Below are positions 1 through 7,150 of a stretch of 10,436 bases of DNA, piece by piece (positions within the stretch are counted from its first letter, which is position 1; the number at the start of each line of letters is the position of its first letter). This DNA comes from a bacterium (GTDB lineage Bacteria > Bdellovibrionota_C > UBA2361 > OMII01): assembly GCA_017853915.1 (NCBI GenBank), contig JAFMIS010000049.1:1-10436 (forward strand). The letters run 5' to 3'. Under the pieces are notes generated by a model. That model was not told the DNA's origin and searched no databases. It saw nothing but the letters and a program-made list of their open reading frames with translations. Both the position numbers and the translations under genes were made by a program.

Positions 1-315
1 AGAGCCAATCGTGGTTTTTTCCCACAGGGCTGGATTGCCAGCCGGCCCACCCTTGCGGAAACGATCGTTGGTGAACATCACGCCATGCGCAATGAAGCAG
101 TTATCGCCGATTGATACGCCCTCGCAAATAAATGTGTGCGACTGGATTCTTGTATTACTACCGATAACCGCGCCCTTTTGTATTTCTACGAAGGGCCCAA
201 CGAATGAATTATCTCCGATGGTGCATCCGTAGAGATTGCTCGGTTCAACGATGGTAACGTTAGAGCCAAACGTCACGTTTACGATCCCCGATTTTAATAT
301 GCGCGGTTCGTTCAT
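1..315 (-). CDS. Hexapeptide-repeat sugar N-acetyltransferase, partial (5' end only)
   Basis: The minus-strand reading frame is open from an ATG at 315 down to the window edge and gives 105 residues with no stop, so the 3' end lies outside. The protein is a run of hexapeptide repeats (for example CTIGDN, AVIGSN, VSIGDN, TTIGS), which fold into a left-handed beta helix. The segment FIAHGVMFTNDRFRKGGPAG (residues 74-93) closely resembles the active-site loop of WlbB/WbpD- and QdtC-type enzymes. These transfer acetyl from acetyl-CoA to the amino group of a nucleotide-linked 3-amino sugar during O-antigen, capsule or S-layer glycan synthesis in the cytoplasm. The exact nucleotide-sugar substrate cannot be read from this fragment. 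The ATG at 315 is chosen because the frame hits a TAG at 349-351 and has only a TTG (328-330) in between; GAGAA lies about 9 nt upstream. A glycosyltransferase-like gene runs divergently, consistent with a surface-polysaccharide locus. Confidence 0.85.
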   Translation of the reverse strand, partial: MNEPRILKSGIVNVTFGSNVTIVEPSNLYGCTIGDNSFVGPFVEIQKGAVIGSNTRIQSHTFICEGVSIGDNCFIAHGVMFTNDRFRKGGPAGNPALWEKTTIGS

Positions 316-463
316 AGCGCGGGTTCTCAAAAACTCAATTCTTGCATTCTAGTTGTCTCCTTGGCTTTAGCACGACCCGAAGATCCTTGATAGAGAGGAT
401 TGCGAGCCTTGTGAGGACCAAAAATAGCTGCCCGATGGTTCCTTATGGCCATGGTGGTATCCG
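316..463. other. Non-coding intergenic stretch before the repeat array
   Basis: This part of the 515-bp divergent intergenic region (316-830) must hold the promoter of the leftward acetyltransferase gene. Apart from the short leader ORF and its Shine-Dalgarno site, I see no convincing promoter boxes, RNA gene or protein-like frame. The last part (about 440-463) already resembles the spacer of the repeat array that follows. Confidence 0.4.
327..347 (-). other. Possible six-codon leader ORF with strong Shine-Dalgarno
   Basis: On the minus strand, AAGGAG (positions 362-357) stands 9 nt before an ATG at 347. That ATG opens a frame of only six codons (MQELSF) ending with TGA at 327-329, 11 nt before the ATG of the acetyltransferase. 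The ribosome site is better than the one directly in front of the acetyltransferase itself. It could be a leader peptide coupled to the downstream gene, or chance. A longer open frame continues upstream of this ATG to 623, but it runs through the repeat array and does not look like a protein. Confidence 0.25.
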
Positions 464-756
464 CGATATTCCAGCGCCATCCAATACATAATCGGTGCCA
501 CGATATGGCGGGCGTTACGACGGTGTCTTTGGAGGGCGGCCGGTCCGGCCGCCGGATGTGACGTGAACCAGAGATGTTGATGGTGATCGCGACATTGCGG
601 CGCCCGACCCGGGCGCCATCCAATACATAATCGGTACTACGATGCGGCGTGCGTTACCACGATATCCTTGGAGGGCGGCCGGTCCGGCCGCCGGATGTGA
701 CGTGAACCAGAGATGCTGATGGTGCTCTCGATATTGCGGCGCCCGACCCGGGCGCC
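464..756. repeat. 139-bp imperfect tandem repeat of palindromic (REP/BIME-like) elements, two units
   Basis: Two units (474-612 and 613-751) repeat with a period of exactly 139 bp and only scattered substitutions. Each contains two 19-bp palindromes: GGCGGCCGGTCCGGCCGCC (535-553 and 674-692) and GGCGCCCGACCCGGGCGCC (599-617 and 738-756). The first type is preceded by TTGGA; the second, copy one, is followed by ATCCAAT, roughly the complement of that flank, so the elements alternate in orientation. A degraded partial unit lies just before (about 440-473), where the palindrome between GATATT and GCGCCATCCAA appears lost. The stretches between palindromes are conserved between units, so they are not CRISPR spacers. 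The array sits between divergent genes and does not code. Confidence 0.85.
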
Positions 757-830
757 GGGTAGGCCTCGGAGACTGGCCAAAACAAAACTTGGGGTGTACC
801 GCGAGCAGGGGCCGCAGTAAATTCGAGGGC

Positions 831-3281
831 ATGTTTTGGTTGGTCGATGTAAGTGAGAGGATCTGGCTCGAGGCAGCTCTATGCGGCGGCCTCAGTCTAT
901 TGGTTCTTATCTTTGGTTTGCTTCAGAGGCGCTCCGTGTCTCGGGCCGAGCTGCTGACTGTTGTAGCGATCGGGGCAGGGAGCGCGGCGTTTCTACTAGA
1001 CCCGAGATTCCAGTTGCTTGCGGTAGTCTCTTGCGCCATCGCGAGTATCGCCGCCGCACGAACTCCCGCTCCAATAACTCCCGAACCGAAGCCCATCCCA
1101 CCTCGTGTCTTAAAAACTCTGGGAATTACGTCATTTATTTCAATCGCGGCGCTCCTGCTGTATCGCTTAGGATCCTTCTCTCCGACGCTCCTTACTTGGG
1201 AGGGAACGAGCCTGGAGGGATTGCTTGAGCAGTTGCGACTCGGCAAGCCTAGTCGGGCGGGTCTTCAAGAGTATCTTTTATGGGCCGATGGAGTTTTAAG
1301 CTCAGGTGAGCAGTCACTACTTTTTGGATTGCCTGCGTATCTCGCGTCCAGTTGGTGGAGCCCCTCAATCGAATTTCTGCGAGCCATATCTGTTTTCTGG
1401 ATGTTAGGAGCAATCGCGGTTTTTGCGCTTATCTGCAGAAGATATTGTGGGCCCGTGGCTACCTGCGTGGCTATCCTTGTCTTCGGCTTGAACGAGGCAA
1501 TTTTGCTATACGGGCGCTACGCGAGTTCGATATCAGCCACGATGTTCCCGCTCGTCGTGTCGTTCTACCTCTTTTTTCGCTTGATCGATCGCCATGAGAT
1601 CTCAACAGCGATGCTTTTGGTTTTGAGTCTCTTTGTCTCGACTCTAGGCTACTCGCCGGCGCGCATCAGTGTTCTTCTCTTGTTGGGGATTTTGCCACTC
1701 TGTCTTCTCTGTTCTCGGGGAAGCTACCTCCGCAAGGCAGGAGTTTTGCTGGTTGTGGTGTTGAGTTCCTGGATAATCTTCTCCTTTGAGACTGGGCACG
1801 GCCATAGTTATTTCTTGCTAAGGGCTCGTGGAGAGCAGTTCATCGATATGGTACGCAGTGAGGAGTGGCGAGGGAGCATCTTTTCTGAGGTTGCGCCTGG
1901 GTTGCCCAAGGGAGCCTGGTCCAAAGAGCAGCAGTATCGTGCTGGCTTCGCGCTCGTTCAGAAAATCACGGGACCGCAGCTGGTCAGATTGCTCGACCCT
2001 TTGTCGCTTGAGGCGCGCTCGCAGTTTCCTTTCGGTGACGATCCGCCAGCAATCAAAATTATAGCCCCGGTGCTTTTACCGTTCTTCTTAGTAGGGTTTT
2101 GGAGTTTATGGCGACGAGGCAGACGCCACGTCGGATTTACATGCGCCATCGTCGGAACTATTGGCGCCATTCCTTTACTTTTTACAACTCGAGTTGACAC
2201 ATATCGTGCCATCTTCTTGATCGTTCCTCTTTCGATATGTATCACGGCCGGACTGTCTGAGTTCATTCAGATCGCGCGGCGCTGTAGGGTACCACGAACT
2301 ATTGTCTGTCTTGGATTTCTCGCGGCGATGATATGTGGAATCGCGCCTCGCACCCAGGATATGTATCAACCACAAGTGGAGGAATCGCTTCAGCAAACGG
2401 CTATAGTGTCTACTCTCAGAGCGATCTCTGGGCCTGTAGTGGTGGTGTCTCAGATCGACCATAAAATTGAGGCACTCATACACATGGAGCTCTTTGCGAG
2501 GCTGAGGAGAACCCGCCAGGCCAGTGATTTTTTTGAAGATCACATGGCCAACTTTTTGACGGATAGAGAGATCGATAACGCTCCGGTCATGGTTGATAAA
2601 ATTTCCCGTGTTGTGGATCGAGGAGCCGTCGCGATGTTAGTTCCTAGTCGGTCTTACAAGATCCTTGCGGCTAAGTTGCAAAATGCTGGCTATGTAGTCA
2701 GGACGGGTCGGGCATCAAACCTGCCGTATTGGTTGGTTACAAAAGCCAATGTGAAACTTGATCCACAGGTTGGTGAGGTGACGCGCCTCGATACCTCAAT
2801 TATTACACCTCCGCTTGCAGCGACGCAGGACTTTGTTAGTCACAATCCAGTGTATCTTAGTGATTTAACCCCCCTTGAGGCCTCGTACGATTTCGCGCCT
2901 ATGAACATCGGCCGCTCGTATTCCGGACAACCTGTGCGGTGGCGTAATGTCGGGTTCCCCCACGGTATCGGAACTCACGCGACGACCGACCTCGTATATA
3001 AAGTACCGAATAACTCCGAGGGATTTCAATCGTGGGTTGGTATTAGCTCAGGCGTGGAAACCTGCGCGAAGGGTTCCGCACAAGTTGTTCTTAGCGATCA
3101 AGATGGCACCCGTCTCTATGAATCTCCGGTGCTGTATGCTGAGGCTAATCCGATCTTCATATCGATCCCTATTCCGAACGTCACATCATTGCGCGTCCAC
3201 ATCTCAAACGCTGGAGATGGAAGAGACTGCGACCATGTCGATCTTGGGGATCCGGCCTTCATGATACCCAAAAGTGAGTGA
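831..3281 (+). CDS. GT-C-like membrane glycosyltransferase with C-terminal NPCBM carbohydrate-binding domain
   Basis: This 816-residue protein has about 12-13 hydrophobic segments, clustered at roughly residues 12-113, 184-319 and 408-505. The segment around residues 180-252 (EFLRAISVFWMLGAIAVFAL, a basic CRRY turn, then a YGRYASS motif) resembles PMT/ArnT-type GT-C enzymes. Those use polyprenyl-phosphate sugars on the outer face of the inner membrane. The acidic loop expected to hold the catalytic residue may be around TWEGTSLEG (122-130), which lacks the usual Asp-Glu pair. Residues about 510-650 look soluble. Residues about 674-812 match an NPCBM domain: YLSDL at the start, HGIGTHA (711-717), VGI, and NAGDGRDCDHVDLGDPAF (793-810). 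The domain presumably faces the periplasm. An in-frame TTG at 789 would add 14 residues; I prefer ATG 831 although GAGGG lies unusually close to it. Substrate and linkage are unknown. The divergent sugar acetyltransferase supports a role in surface glycan synthesis. Confidence 0.75.
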   Translation: MFWLVDVSERIWLEAALCGGLSLLVLIFGLLQRRSVSRAELLTVVAIGAGSAAFLLDPRFQLLAVVSCAIASIAAARTPAPITPEPKPIPPRVLKTLGITSFISIAALLLYRLGSFSPTLLTWEGTSLEGLLEQLRLGKPSRAGLQEYLLWADGVLSSGEQSLLFGLPAYLASSWWSPSIEFLRAISVFWMLGAIAVFALICRRYCGPVATCVAILVFGLNEAILLYGRYASSISATMFPLVVSFYLFFRLIDRHEISTAMLLVLSLFVSTLGYSPARISVLLLLGILPLCLLCSRGSYLRKAGVLLVVVLSSWIIFSFETGHGHSYFLLRARGEQFIDMVRSEEWRGSIFSEVAPGLPKGAWSKEQQYRAGFALVQKITGPQLVRLLDPLSLEARSQFPFGDDPPAIKIIAPVLLPFFLVGFWSLWRRGRRHVGFTCAIVGTIGAIPLLFTTRVDTYRAIFLIVPLSICITAGLSEFIQIARRCRVPRTIVCLGFLAAMICGIAPRTQDMYQPQVEESLQQTAIVSTLRAISGPVVVVSQIDHKIEALIHMELFARLRRTRQASDFFEDHMANFLTDREIDNAPVMVDKISRVVDRGAVAMLVPSRSYKILAAKLQNAGYVVRTGRASNLPYWLVTKANVKLDPQVGEVTRLDTSIITPPLAATQDFVSHNPVYLSDLTPLEASYDFAPMNIGRSYSGQPVRWRNVGFPHGIGTHATTDLVYKVPNNSEGFQSWVGISSGVETCAKGSAQVVLSDQDGTRLYESPVLYAEANPIFISIPIPNVTSLRVHISNAGDGRDCDHVDLGDPAFMIPKSE

Positions 3282-3282
3282 C

Positions 3283-3307
3283 AAAAATCTGTGCCGAAAT
3301 AACACAG
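3283..3307 (-). terminator. Possible weak intrinsic terminator of ald
   Basis: In the 39-bp gap between the convergent genes, the minus strand reads CTGTG, a 9-nt loop, CACAG, then ATTTTTG. This 5-bp stem followed by a T run is placed correctly, 14 nt past the ald stop codon. The stem is short and only moderately GC-rich, so the call is tentative. Confidence 0.3.
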
Positions 3308-3320
3308 GCTATCGTGGCGG

Positions 3321-4412
3321 CTACGACAGCGCGCGCGATAACGCTTGAGCGGTGAGTTCGTTGGTTAATTCTCCATCCTTGCATGTCAGGGCATGACGCA
3401 TCTCTGGTGATTGAGTCGCCTTGACGGGACCCTCGGTCGCTAATTTGATTATGTAGGGCAGAGTCGCGGCGGCTAGCGCCATCGTTGACGTGCGGGGCGT
3501 TTGAGCTGGCATGTTGCACACACCGTAATGGATCACACCATCTACCTCGTACACGGGATTGTCCAGATTTGTCGGCTTGCTCGTCTCCGCGCATCCTCCC
3601 TGATCGATGCTAATATCAACAAAGACAGCCCTCTCTCCGAGGGAGCGAATCATTTCGCGGGTGATAATGCGAGGAGTCGCGGCCCCTGGAATGAGTACTG
3701 CTCCGATTAATAAGTCCGCTCCTCGGCATGCGTCGCGAAGGGAATCCGGGGTTGAAATAACAGTCGTCACTCTGTGGCCGAACTCCTTCTCGATTGCAGC
3801 GAGCTTGTCTTTGTTGATATCCACAATGGTGACGTTGGCCCCGAGTCCCACCGCGCTGGCGCAGGCGGCGTGTCCGGCGATGCCGGCTCCAACCACAACC
3901 ACCCGAGCCGGAGGAGCGCCAGCCGCTCCACCCATCAAGACGCCGCGGCCCCCATTCTGAGATAGCAAATAGAAAGCTCCATTAAGAATAGAGAGCTTGC
4001 CTGCAACCTCACTCATCGGCTCAAGAAGGGGGAGTCTCCCATCTGTGGAGCGGAGGGTTTCATATGCAAACGCTGTTACTTTTTTATCGAGTAGGGCCTG
4101 AGCTACCTTAGGTAGGCTCGCAAGGTGTAGAAAATCGAAGAGAACCAGGGACGGTCTAAACAGGGCAAACTCTGAGTCGTCCGGCTCCTTAACCTTTACC
4201 AACAGCTCAGCCCTGTTCCAGACATCGGCCAAACTATTCAGGATAGTGCATCCCGCAGAGCGATAGTCATCGTCTGAGAAAGAGGAGCCAACGCCAGCTC
4301 CGCTCTCGATACACACCGGGTGCCCTAACGAGATTAGCTTCTTAGCCCCATCTGGGGTGATAGCCACTCGCTTCTCAAGCGTTTTTCGTTCTCGTGGAAC
4401 GCCGATCTGCAT
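3321..4412 (-). CDS. ald: Alanine dehydrogenase
   Basis: The protein has 363 residues, the usual length for the family. It catalyses NAD-dependent, reversible deamination of L-alanine to pyruvate and ammonia in the cytoplasm. The N-terminal half begins with MQIGVPRERK and carries the substrate residues at the positions known from the M. tuberculosis enzyme: Arg15, Lys75 (in VKVKEP) and His96 (in FDFLHLA). A Rossmann nucleotide-binding site, VVVVGAGIAG (171-180), is followed by the ribose-binding Asp198 in TIVDIN. Asp270 in DISIDQGG completes the active site. The NMPAQTPRTST segment (300-310) is also typical. No lesion is seen. The start at 4412 has AAGGAA (4422-4417) 4 nt upstream. The gene diverges from folD-gcvTHP across about 326 bp and converges with the membrane glycosyltransferase gene. 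Some Ald enzymes also aminate glyoxylate to glycine, which would fit next to a glycine cleavage operon, but that is inference. Confidence 0.97.
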   Translation of the reverse strand: MQIGVPRERKTLEKRVAITPDGAKKLISLGHPVCIESGAGVGSSFSDDDYRSAGCTILNSLADVWNRAELLVKVKEPDDSEFALFRPSLVLFDFLHLASLPKVAQALLDKKVTAFAYETLRSTDGRLPLLEPMSEVAGKLSILNGAFYLLSQNGGRGVLMGGAAGAPPARVVVVGAGIAGHAACASAVGLGANVTIVDINKDKLAAIEKEFGHRVTTVISTPDSLRDACRGADLLIGAVLIPGAATPRIITREMIRSLGERAVFVDISIDQGGCAETSKPTNLDNPVYEVDGVIHYGVCNMPAQTPRTSTMALAAATLPYIIKLATEGPVKATQSPEMRHALTCKDGELTNELTAQALSRALS

Positions 4413-4416
4413 AGAA

Positions 4417-4422
4417 TTCCTT
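4417..4422 (-). promoter_or_regulatory. Shine-Dalgarno of ald
   Basis: The minus strand reads AAGGAA, then 4 nt, then ATG at 4412. This fixes the ald start and agrees with the MQIGVPRE N-terminus expected for the family. Confidence 0.75.
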
Positions 4423-4500
4423 AAAGCCTATTTACCCAGCGATGGAGAGTACACCCGATTCCTCCATGCTACGCCATCCGCGGTCAGGCAGCATGCAGAA

Positions 4501-4707
4501 ATGTTATCAGAAGAGCCAAGTGGCTCGTTCGAGGCCCAGAAGGTGCCACCCAACTACAGGATCATCGCACCCAAAGGCGAGCAGGGGCTCACGGCTGGCC
4601 AGATATTAATTGTTCCAACCGTTTACACGCCCCCGACGGTTTACTATAACCGGGAGCGCATCATGCAGGGCAGTGATTCGGTGGTGCGCTTAGGCTGCCG
4701 TGTGTGA
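4501..4707 (+). CDS. Small hypothetical protein upstream of folD (possibly the 3' remnant of a longer gene)
   Basis: I do not recognise this 68-residue product (starts MLSEEPSGSF, ends SDSVVRLGCRV). Its codon choice, with mostly G or C in third positions, looks like the real genes around it. A stretch such as YRIIAPKGEQ followed by GLTAGQILIVP looks like real protein; the latter is faintly reminiscent of the end of a LysM motif, but no complete motif is present. The frame stays open and protein-like upstream of 4501, back into the start of the antisense ald gene, with no start codon between. It could therefore be a decayed remnant or use an unusual start. There is no good Shine-Dalgarno before 4501. 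It ends 31 bp before folD on the same strand, so it would share that transcript. It may equally be part of a non-coding leader. Confidence 0.35.
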   Translation: MLSEEPSGSFEAQKVPPNYRIIAPKGEQGLTAGQILIVPTVYTPPTVYYNRERIMQGSDSVVRLGCRV

Positions 4708-4738
4708 TGGGCATACGTAAGGTTTCATCGGACCTATC

Positions 4739-5656
4739 ATGACCCACCCGCCAAAAATTCTGGATGGCAAGAAACTCTCGCACGCTGTCGCGCGCACACT
4801 TTCAAAAAAGATAACCACTGTCAGCTCTCGTGTCGGACGTGTTCCCGGTTTGGCCGTGATCCTTGTCGGAGAGAATCCAGCATCGAAAACCTACGTCGCT
4901 GCTAAGCACCGCTTCGCCAAAGAGTGTGGAATTCAAACATTCGATGCCAATCTTCCCAGCACCATCTCAGAGAACGACCTGATCGAGATAATTCGGCGTT
5001 ACAACCTCGATGATAACGTTGACGGCATCCTTCTCCAGTTGCCGCTGCCGAAGCCTCTCGACGGAGCGCGTTTCACCCGCATGATAGCCCCCGAGAAAGA
5101 CGCCGATGGGCTTCATCCGCTGAATCAGGGGCTGCTGCTGCAGGGGCTTCCTGCGCCTCGGCCATGCACTCCTCTCGGTGTGATGACGATGCTCGATCTC
5201 GCTCTGTGCTCGGTGGAATTATCAGAAGAAATAACCCTGGCCGATATTCCGGCTGCGTCGCTCGCGGGCAAAAAAGCTGTTGTGATAGGACGTTCTCAAC
5301 TGGTTGGAAAACCGATGGGATTTCTCCTTCTTGAAAGAAACGCCACGGTCACATTCGCGCACTCGAGAACTTCCGATCTCCCGGCTGTGTGCCGTGACGC
5401 GGATATCGTTGTCGCGGCGGTTGGTGTCCCGAAGCTTGTAAAAAAGGAGTGGGTGCGCCCAGGAGCAATTGTGTTGGATGTAGGAATTAACCGCACAGCG
5501 GAGGGCAAACTCGTGGGTGATGTCGACTATGATGATGTCGCTCCCGTCGCCTCAGCTATCACCCCAGTTCCAGGAGGTGTTGGTCCGATGACGGTCGCGA
5601 TGTTGATGTCGAACACAGTGGATAATTTTCTGCGGAGAAACAACGAAGCGGTATGA
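4739..5656 (+). CDS. folD: Bifunctional methylene-THF dehydrogenase / methenyl-THF cyclohydrolase
   Basis: FolD oxidises 5,10-methylene-THF to 5,10-methenyl-THF with NADP and hydrolyses that to 10-formyl-THF, in the cytoplasm. The 305-residue protein has all family signatures: VILVGENPASKTYVAAK (40-56) with the active-site Tyr52 and Lys56, DGILLQLPLP (95-104), PEKDADGLHPLNQG (118-131), PCTPLGV (142-148), the nucleotide-binding GRSQLVGKP (184-192) and TPVPGGVGPMT (275-285). The linker between PCTPLGV and the nucleotide-binding domain (about 157-177) seems around ten residues longer than in typical members and explains the slightly large size. It is the first recognised gene of the operon; its stop overlaps the gcvT start by 4 bp (ATGA). 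Consuming the methylene-THF made by GcvT explains the pairing. The start is the first ATG giving the family N-terminus; the Shine-Dalgarno is weak. Confidence 0.97.
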   Translation: MTHPPKILDGKKLSHAVARTLSKKITTVSSRVGRVPGLAVILVGENPASKTYVAAKHRFAKECGIQTFDANLPSTISENDLIEIIRRYNLDDNVDGILLQLPLPKPLDGARFTRMIAPEKDADGLHPLNQGLLLQGLPAPRPCTPLGVMTMLDLALCSVELSEEITLADIPAASLAGKKAVVIGRSQLVGKPMGFLLLERNATVTFAHSRTSDLPAVCRDADIVVAAVGVPKLVKKEWVRPGAIVLDVGINRTAEGKLVGDVDYDDVAPVASAITPVPGGVGPMTVAMLMSNTVDNFLRRNNEAV

Positions 5657-6750
5657 AGAGAACTCCCCTTTACGAAGAACACATCCGGCTCGGTGGTAAG
5701 ATGGTCCCGTTTGCTGGCTGGGAGATGCCGGTTCAGTACAGCGGTGTGATAGCTGAACACGTTAATGTACGCGAGCGGGTCGGCCTCTTTGATGTGAGCC
5801 ACATGGGTGAGATCTGGGTGACAGGCAGTGACGCCGAACAAGCGCTCGAGTACCTCACCTGCAACCGGGTCGCGGCGCTGGTTGATGGAAAAGCCCAGTA
5901 TAGCGCGATTCTGAATGAATCGGGCGGAGTCATTGATGACATCATCGTGTATCGATTCTCGCCTGAGCGATTTTTGCTGTGCGTGAACGCGTCAAATGCC
6001 GATGCTGATTTCGCGTGGCTGACGCAACACAATCCCACCACCGCCACCATCACGAACGCGAGCGCCGACTATGGACAGATCGCCGTTCAAGGACCGAAGG
6101 CGATCGATCTTCTTGCACCCCTCGTGAAGAGCGTTGACCTGAGAGCAGTAAAGCCATTTCATTTCATCGAAGCGGAGCTTCTCGGCACGAGCATGATATT
6201 CGCGCGTACCGGGTACACCGGCGAAGATGGATGCGAGATATTCGTAAAAAGCGAGCGTGTGGTTGACCTGTGGCGCCTCTTGTTGGAGCACGGCGAGAGC
6301 TATGGCGCCCTTCCGTGTGGGCTCGGAGCTCGAGACTCGCTAAGACTTGAAGCAGCGTATCCGCTTCATGGCCATGAGCTCGGCACGGACATTTCGGCGC
6401 TCGAGAGTGGTCTGGGCTGGATCGTAAAGCTTGATAAGGGCGACTTTATCGGACGGGCCGCGTTGCTGGCGGAGAAAGAGCGTGGTGTCGCGCGCAAGCT
6501 CATAGGCTTTGTTCTTGATGACGCCGGAATCGCGCGACAGGGTGATCCGGTGGTTGATCCATCATCACAGCGGGAGATCGGAATTGTAACCAGTGGCACT
6601 AAGACTCCCACTGTTCAGAAAGCGCTGGGCATGGCGTTGGTATCGAGTGACCACGCGGCTACGGATGCGCGCATCGCTGTTTCCGTGCGAGGCAGGGCTA
6701 TTCAGGGGCGTATTGTGCCGCTTCCATTTTATAAACGAACAAAAGTGTAA
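5653..6750 (+). CDS. gcvT: Glycine cleavage system T-protein (aminomethyltransferase)
   Basis: GcvT takes the aminomethyl group from the lipoyl arm of GcvH and, with THF, releases ammonia and forms 5,10-methylene-THF. The 365-residue protein is full length. It opens with the family N-terminus (RTPLYEEHIRLGGKMVPFAG, residues 3-22) and has VGLFDVSHMGEI (43-54). GGVIDDIIVY (91-100) carries the catalytic Asp96, equivalent to Asp101 of well-studied homologues. RTGYTGEDGCEIF (185-197) contributes the folate-binding Glu, and GLGARDSLRLEA (223-234) follows. The C-terminal beta-barrel domain ends in the usual LPFYKR. The start overlaps the folD stop as ATGA, which points to translational coupling. The stop codon lies inside the Shine-Dalgarno of gcvH, so expression of all three genes should be linked. 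Confidence 0.97.
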   Translation: MKRTPLYEEHIRLGGKMVPFAGWEMPVQYSGVIAEHVNVRERVGLFDVSHMGEIWVTGSDAEQALEYLTCNRVAALVDGKAQYSAILNESGGVIDDIIVYRFSPERFLLCVNASNADADFAWLTQHNPTTATITNASADYGQIAVQGPKAIDLLAPLVKSVDLRAVKPFHFIEAELLGTSMIFARTGYTGEDGCEIFVKSERVVDLWRLLLEHGESYGALPCGLGARDSLRLEAAYPLHGHELGTDISALESGLGWIVKLDKGDFIGRAALLAEKERGVARKLIGFVLDDAGIARQGDPVVDPSSQREIGIVTSGTKTPTVQKALGMALVSSDHAATDARIAVSVRGRAIQGRIVPLPFYKRTKV

Positions 6751-6755
6751 GGAGG
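6748..6755 (+). promoter_or_regulatory. Strong Shine-Dalgarno of gcvH overlapping the gcvT stop
   Basis: TAAGGAGG spans the gcvT stop codon (TAA, 6748-6750) and sits 7 nt before the gcvH ATG. It is the strongest ribosome site in the operon, fitting the need for GcvH in excess over the other glycine cleavage proteins. Confidence 0.85.
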
Positions 6756-6762
6756 ATCAACT

Positions 6763-7143
6763 ATGGAGTTTCCACAAAACTGCAAATACACCAAGGATCA
6801 CGAGTGGGTGCGCCTGGAGGGAGATACCGCGGTGGTTGGGATCACCGAGTTCGCTCAGGCTGAGCTTGGAGATCTCGTGTTTGTTGATCTTCCCGCGGTT
6901 GGGAAGTCGGTCGCCGCGCACGCCACGATGTGTGTTGTCGAATCGACAAAAGCCGCTTCAGATGTTTACTCCCCCCTCACTGGCACTGTAGCGGCTGTCA
7001 ATGACGCGTTGAGTGCTGACCCCGGCCTAATTAATAAGACGCCGTACTCAGACGGCTGGATCGTGAAACTCTCGAACATTCAAGCGGCTGAGGTAGAGCA
7101 GCTTATGTCGGCTGATCAGTACAAGAGCTTGGTAGGTAAATAG
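6763..7143 (+). CDS. gcvH: Glycine cleavage system H-protein (lipoyl carrier)
   Basis: GcvH is the small cytoplasmic shuttle whose lipoyl-lysine visits GcvP, GcvT and dihydrolipoamide dehydrogenase in turn. The 126 residues match the normal family length. The opening CKYTKDHEWVRLEGD (7-21) contains the HEWV signature. The lipoylation site is Lys63 in VVESTKAASDVYSP; the residue before it is Thr where Val is most common, which should not prevent modification. The end of the domain has LINKTPYSDGWIVKL (89-103), as expected. It lies 12 bp after gcvT and 19 bp before gcvP in the same operon. No lipoate ligase or lipoyl synthase is in the window. Confidence 0.97.
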   Translation: MEFPQNCKYTKDHEWVRLEGDTAVVGITEFAQAELGDLVFVDLPAVGKSVAAHATMCVVESTKAASDVYSPLTGTVAAVNDALSADPGLINKTPYSDGWIVKLSNIQAAEVEQLMSADQYKSLVGK

Positions 7144-7150
7144 ATCTGTC

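Noticed and set aside
789..830. TTG start at 789 for the membrane glycosyltransferase gene
   Set aside because: It has no Shine-Dalgarno and adds a polar 14-residue stretch before the natural ATG that leads into the first membrane segment. It cannot be fully excluded because the site before 831 is also poor.
327..832. Two overlapping minus-strand open frames of about 100 codons (327-623 and 515-832)
   Set aside because: Both run through the palindromic repeat array, and the translations are rich in Arg, Pro and His with no protein-like pattern. They are by-products of GC-rich repeats.
881..1228. 115-codon plus-strand frame inside the membrane protein gene
   Set aside because: It is a shifted frame within a clearly coding, hydrophobic protein, and its translation is Arg- and Ser-rich with no structure.
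4413..4738. Glycine riboswitch upstream of the folD-gcv operon
   Set aside because: I looked for the conserved glycine aptamer core and its tandem arrangement and did not find it. The GGAGAG at 4444-4449 alone is not evidence.
5992..6291. Minus-strand frame opposite gcvT
   Set aside because: It is fully antisense to conserved gcvT sequence, including the RTGYTGEDG motif, and has no protein family resemblance.
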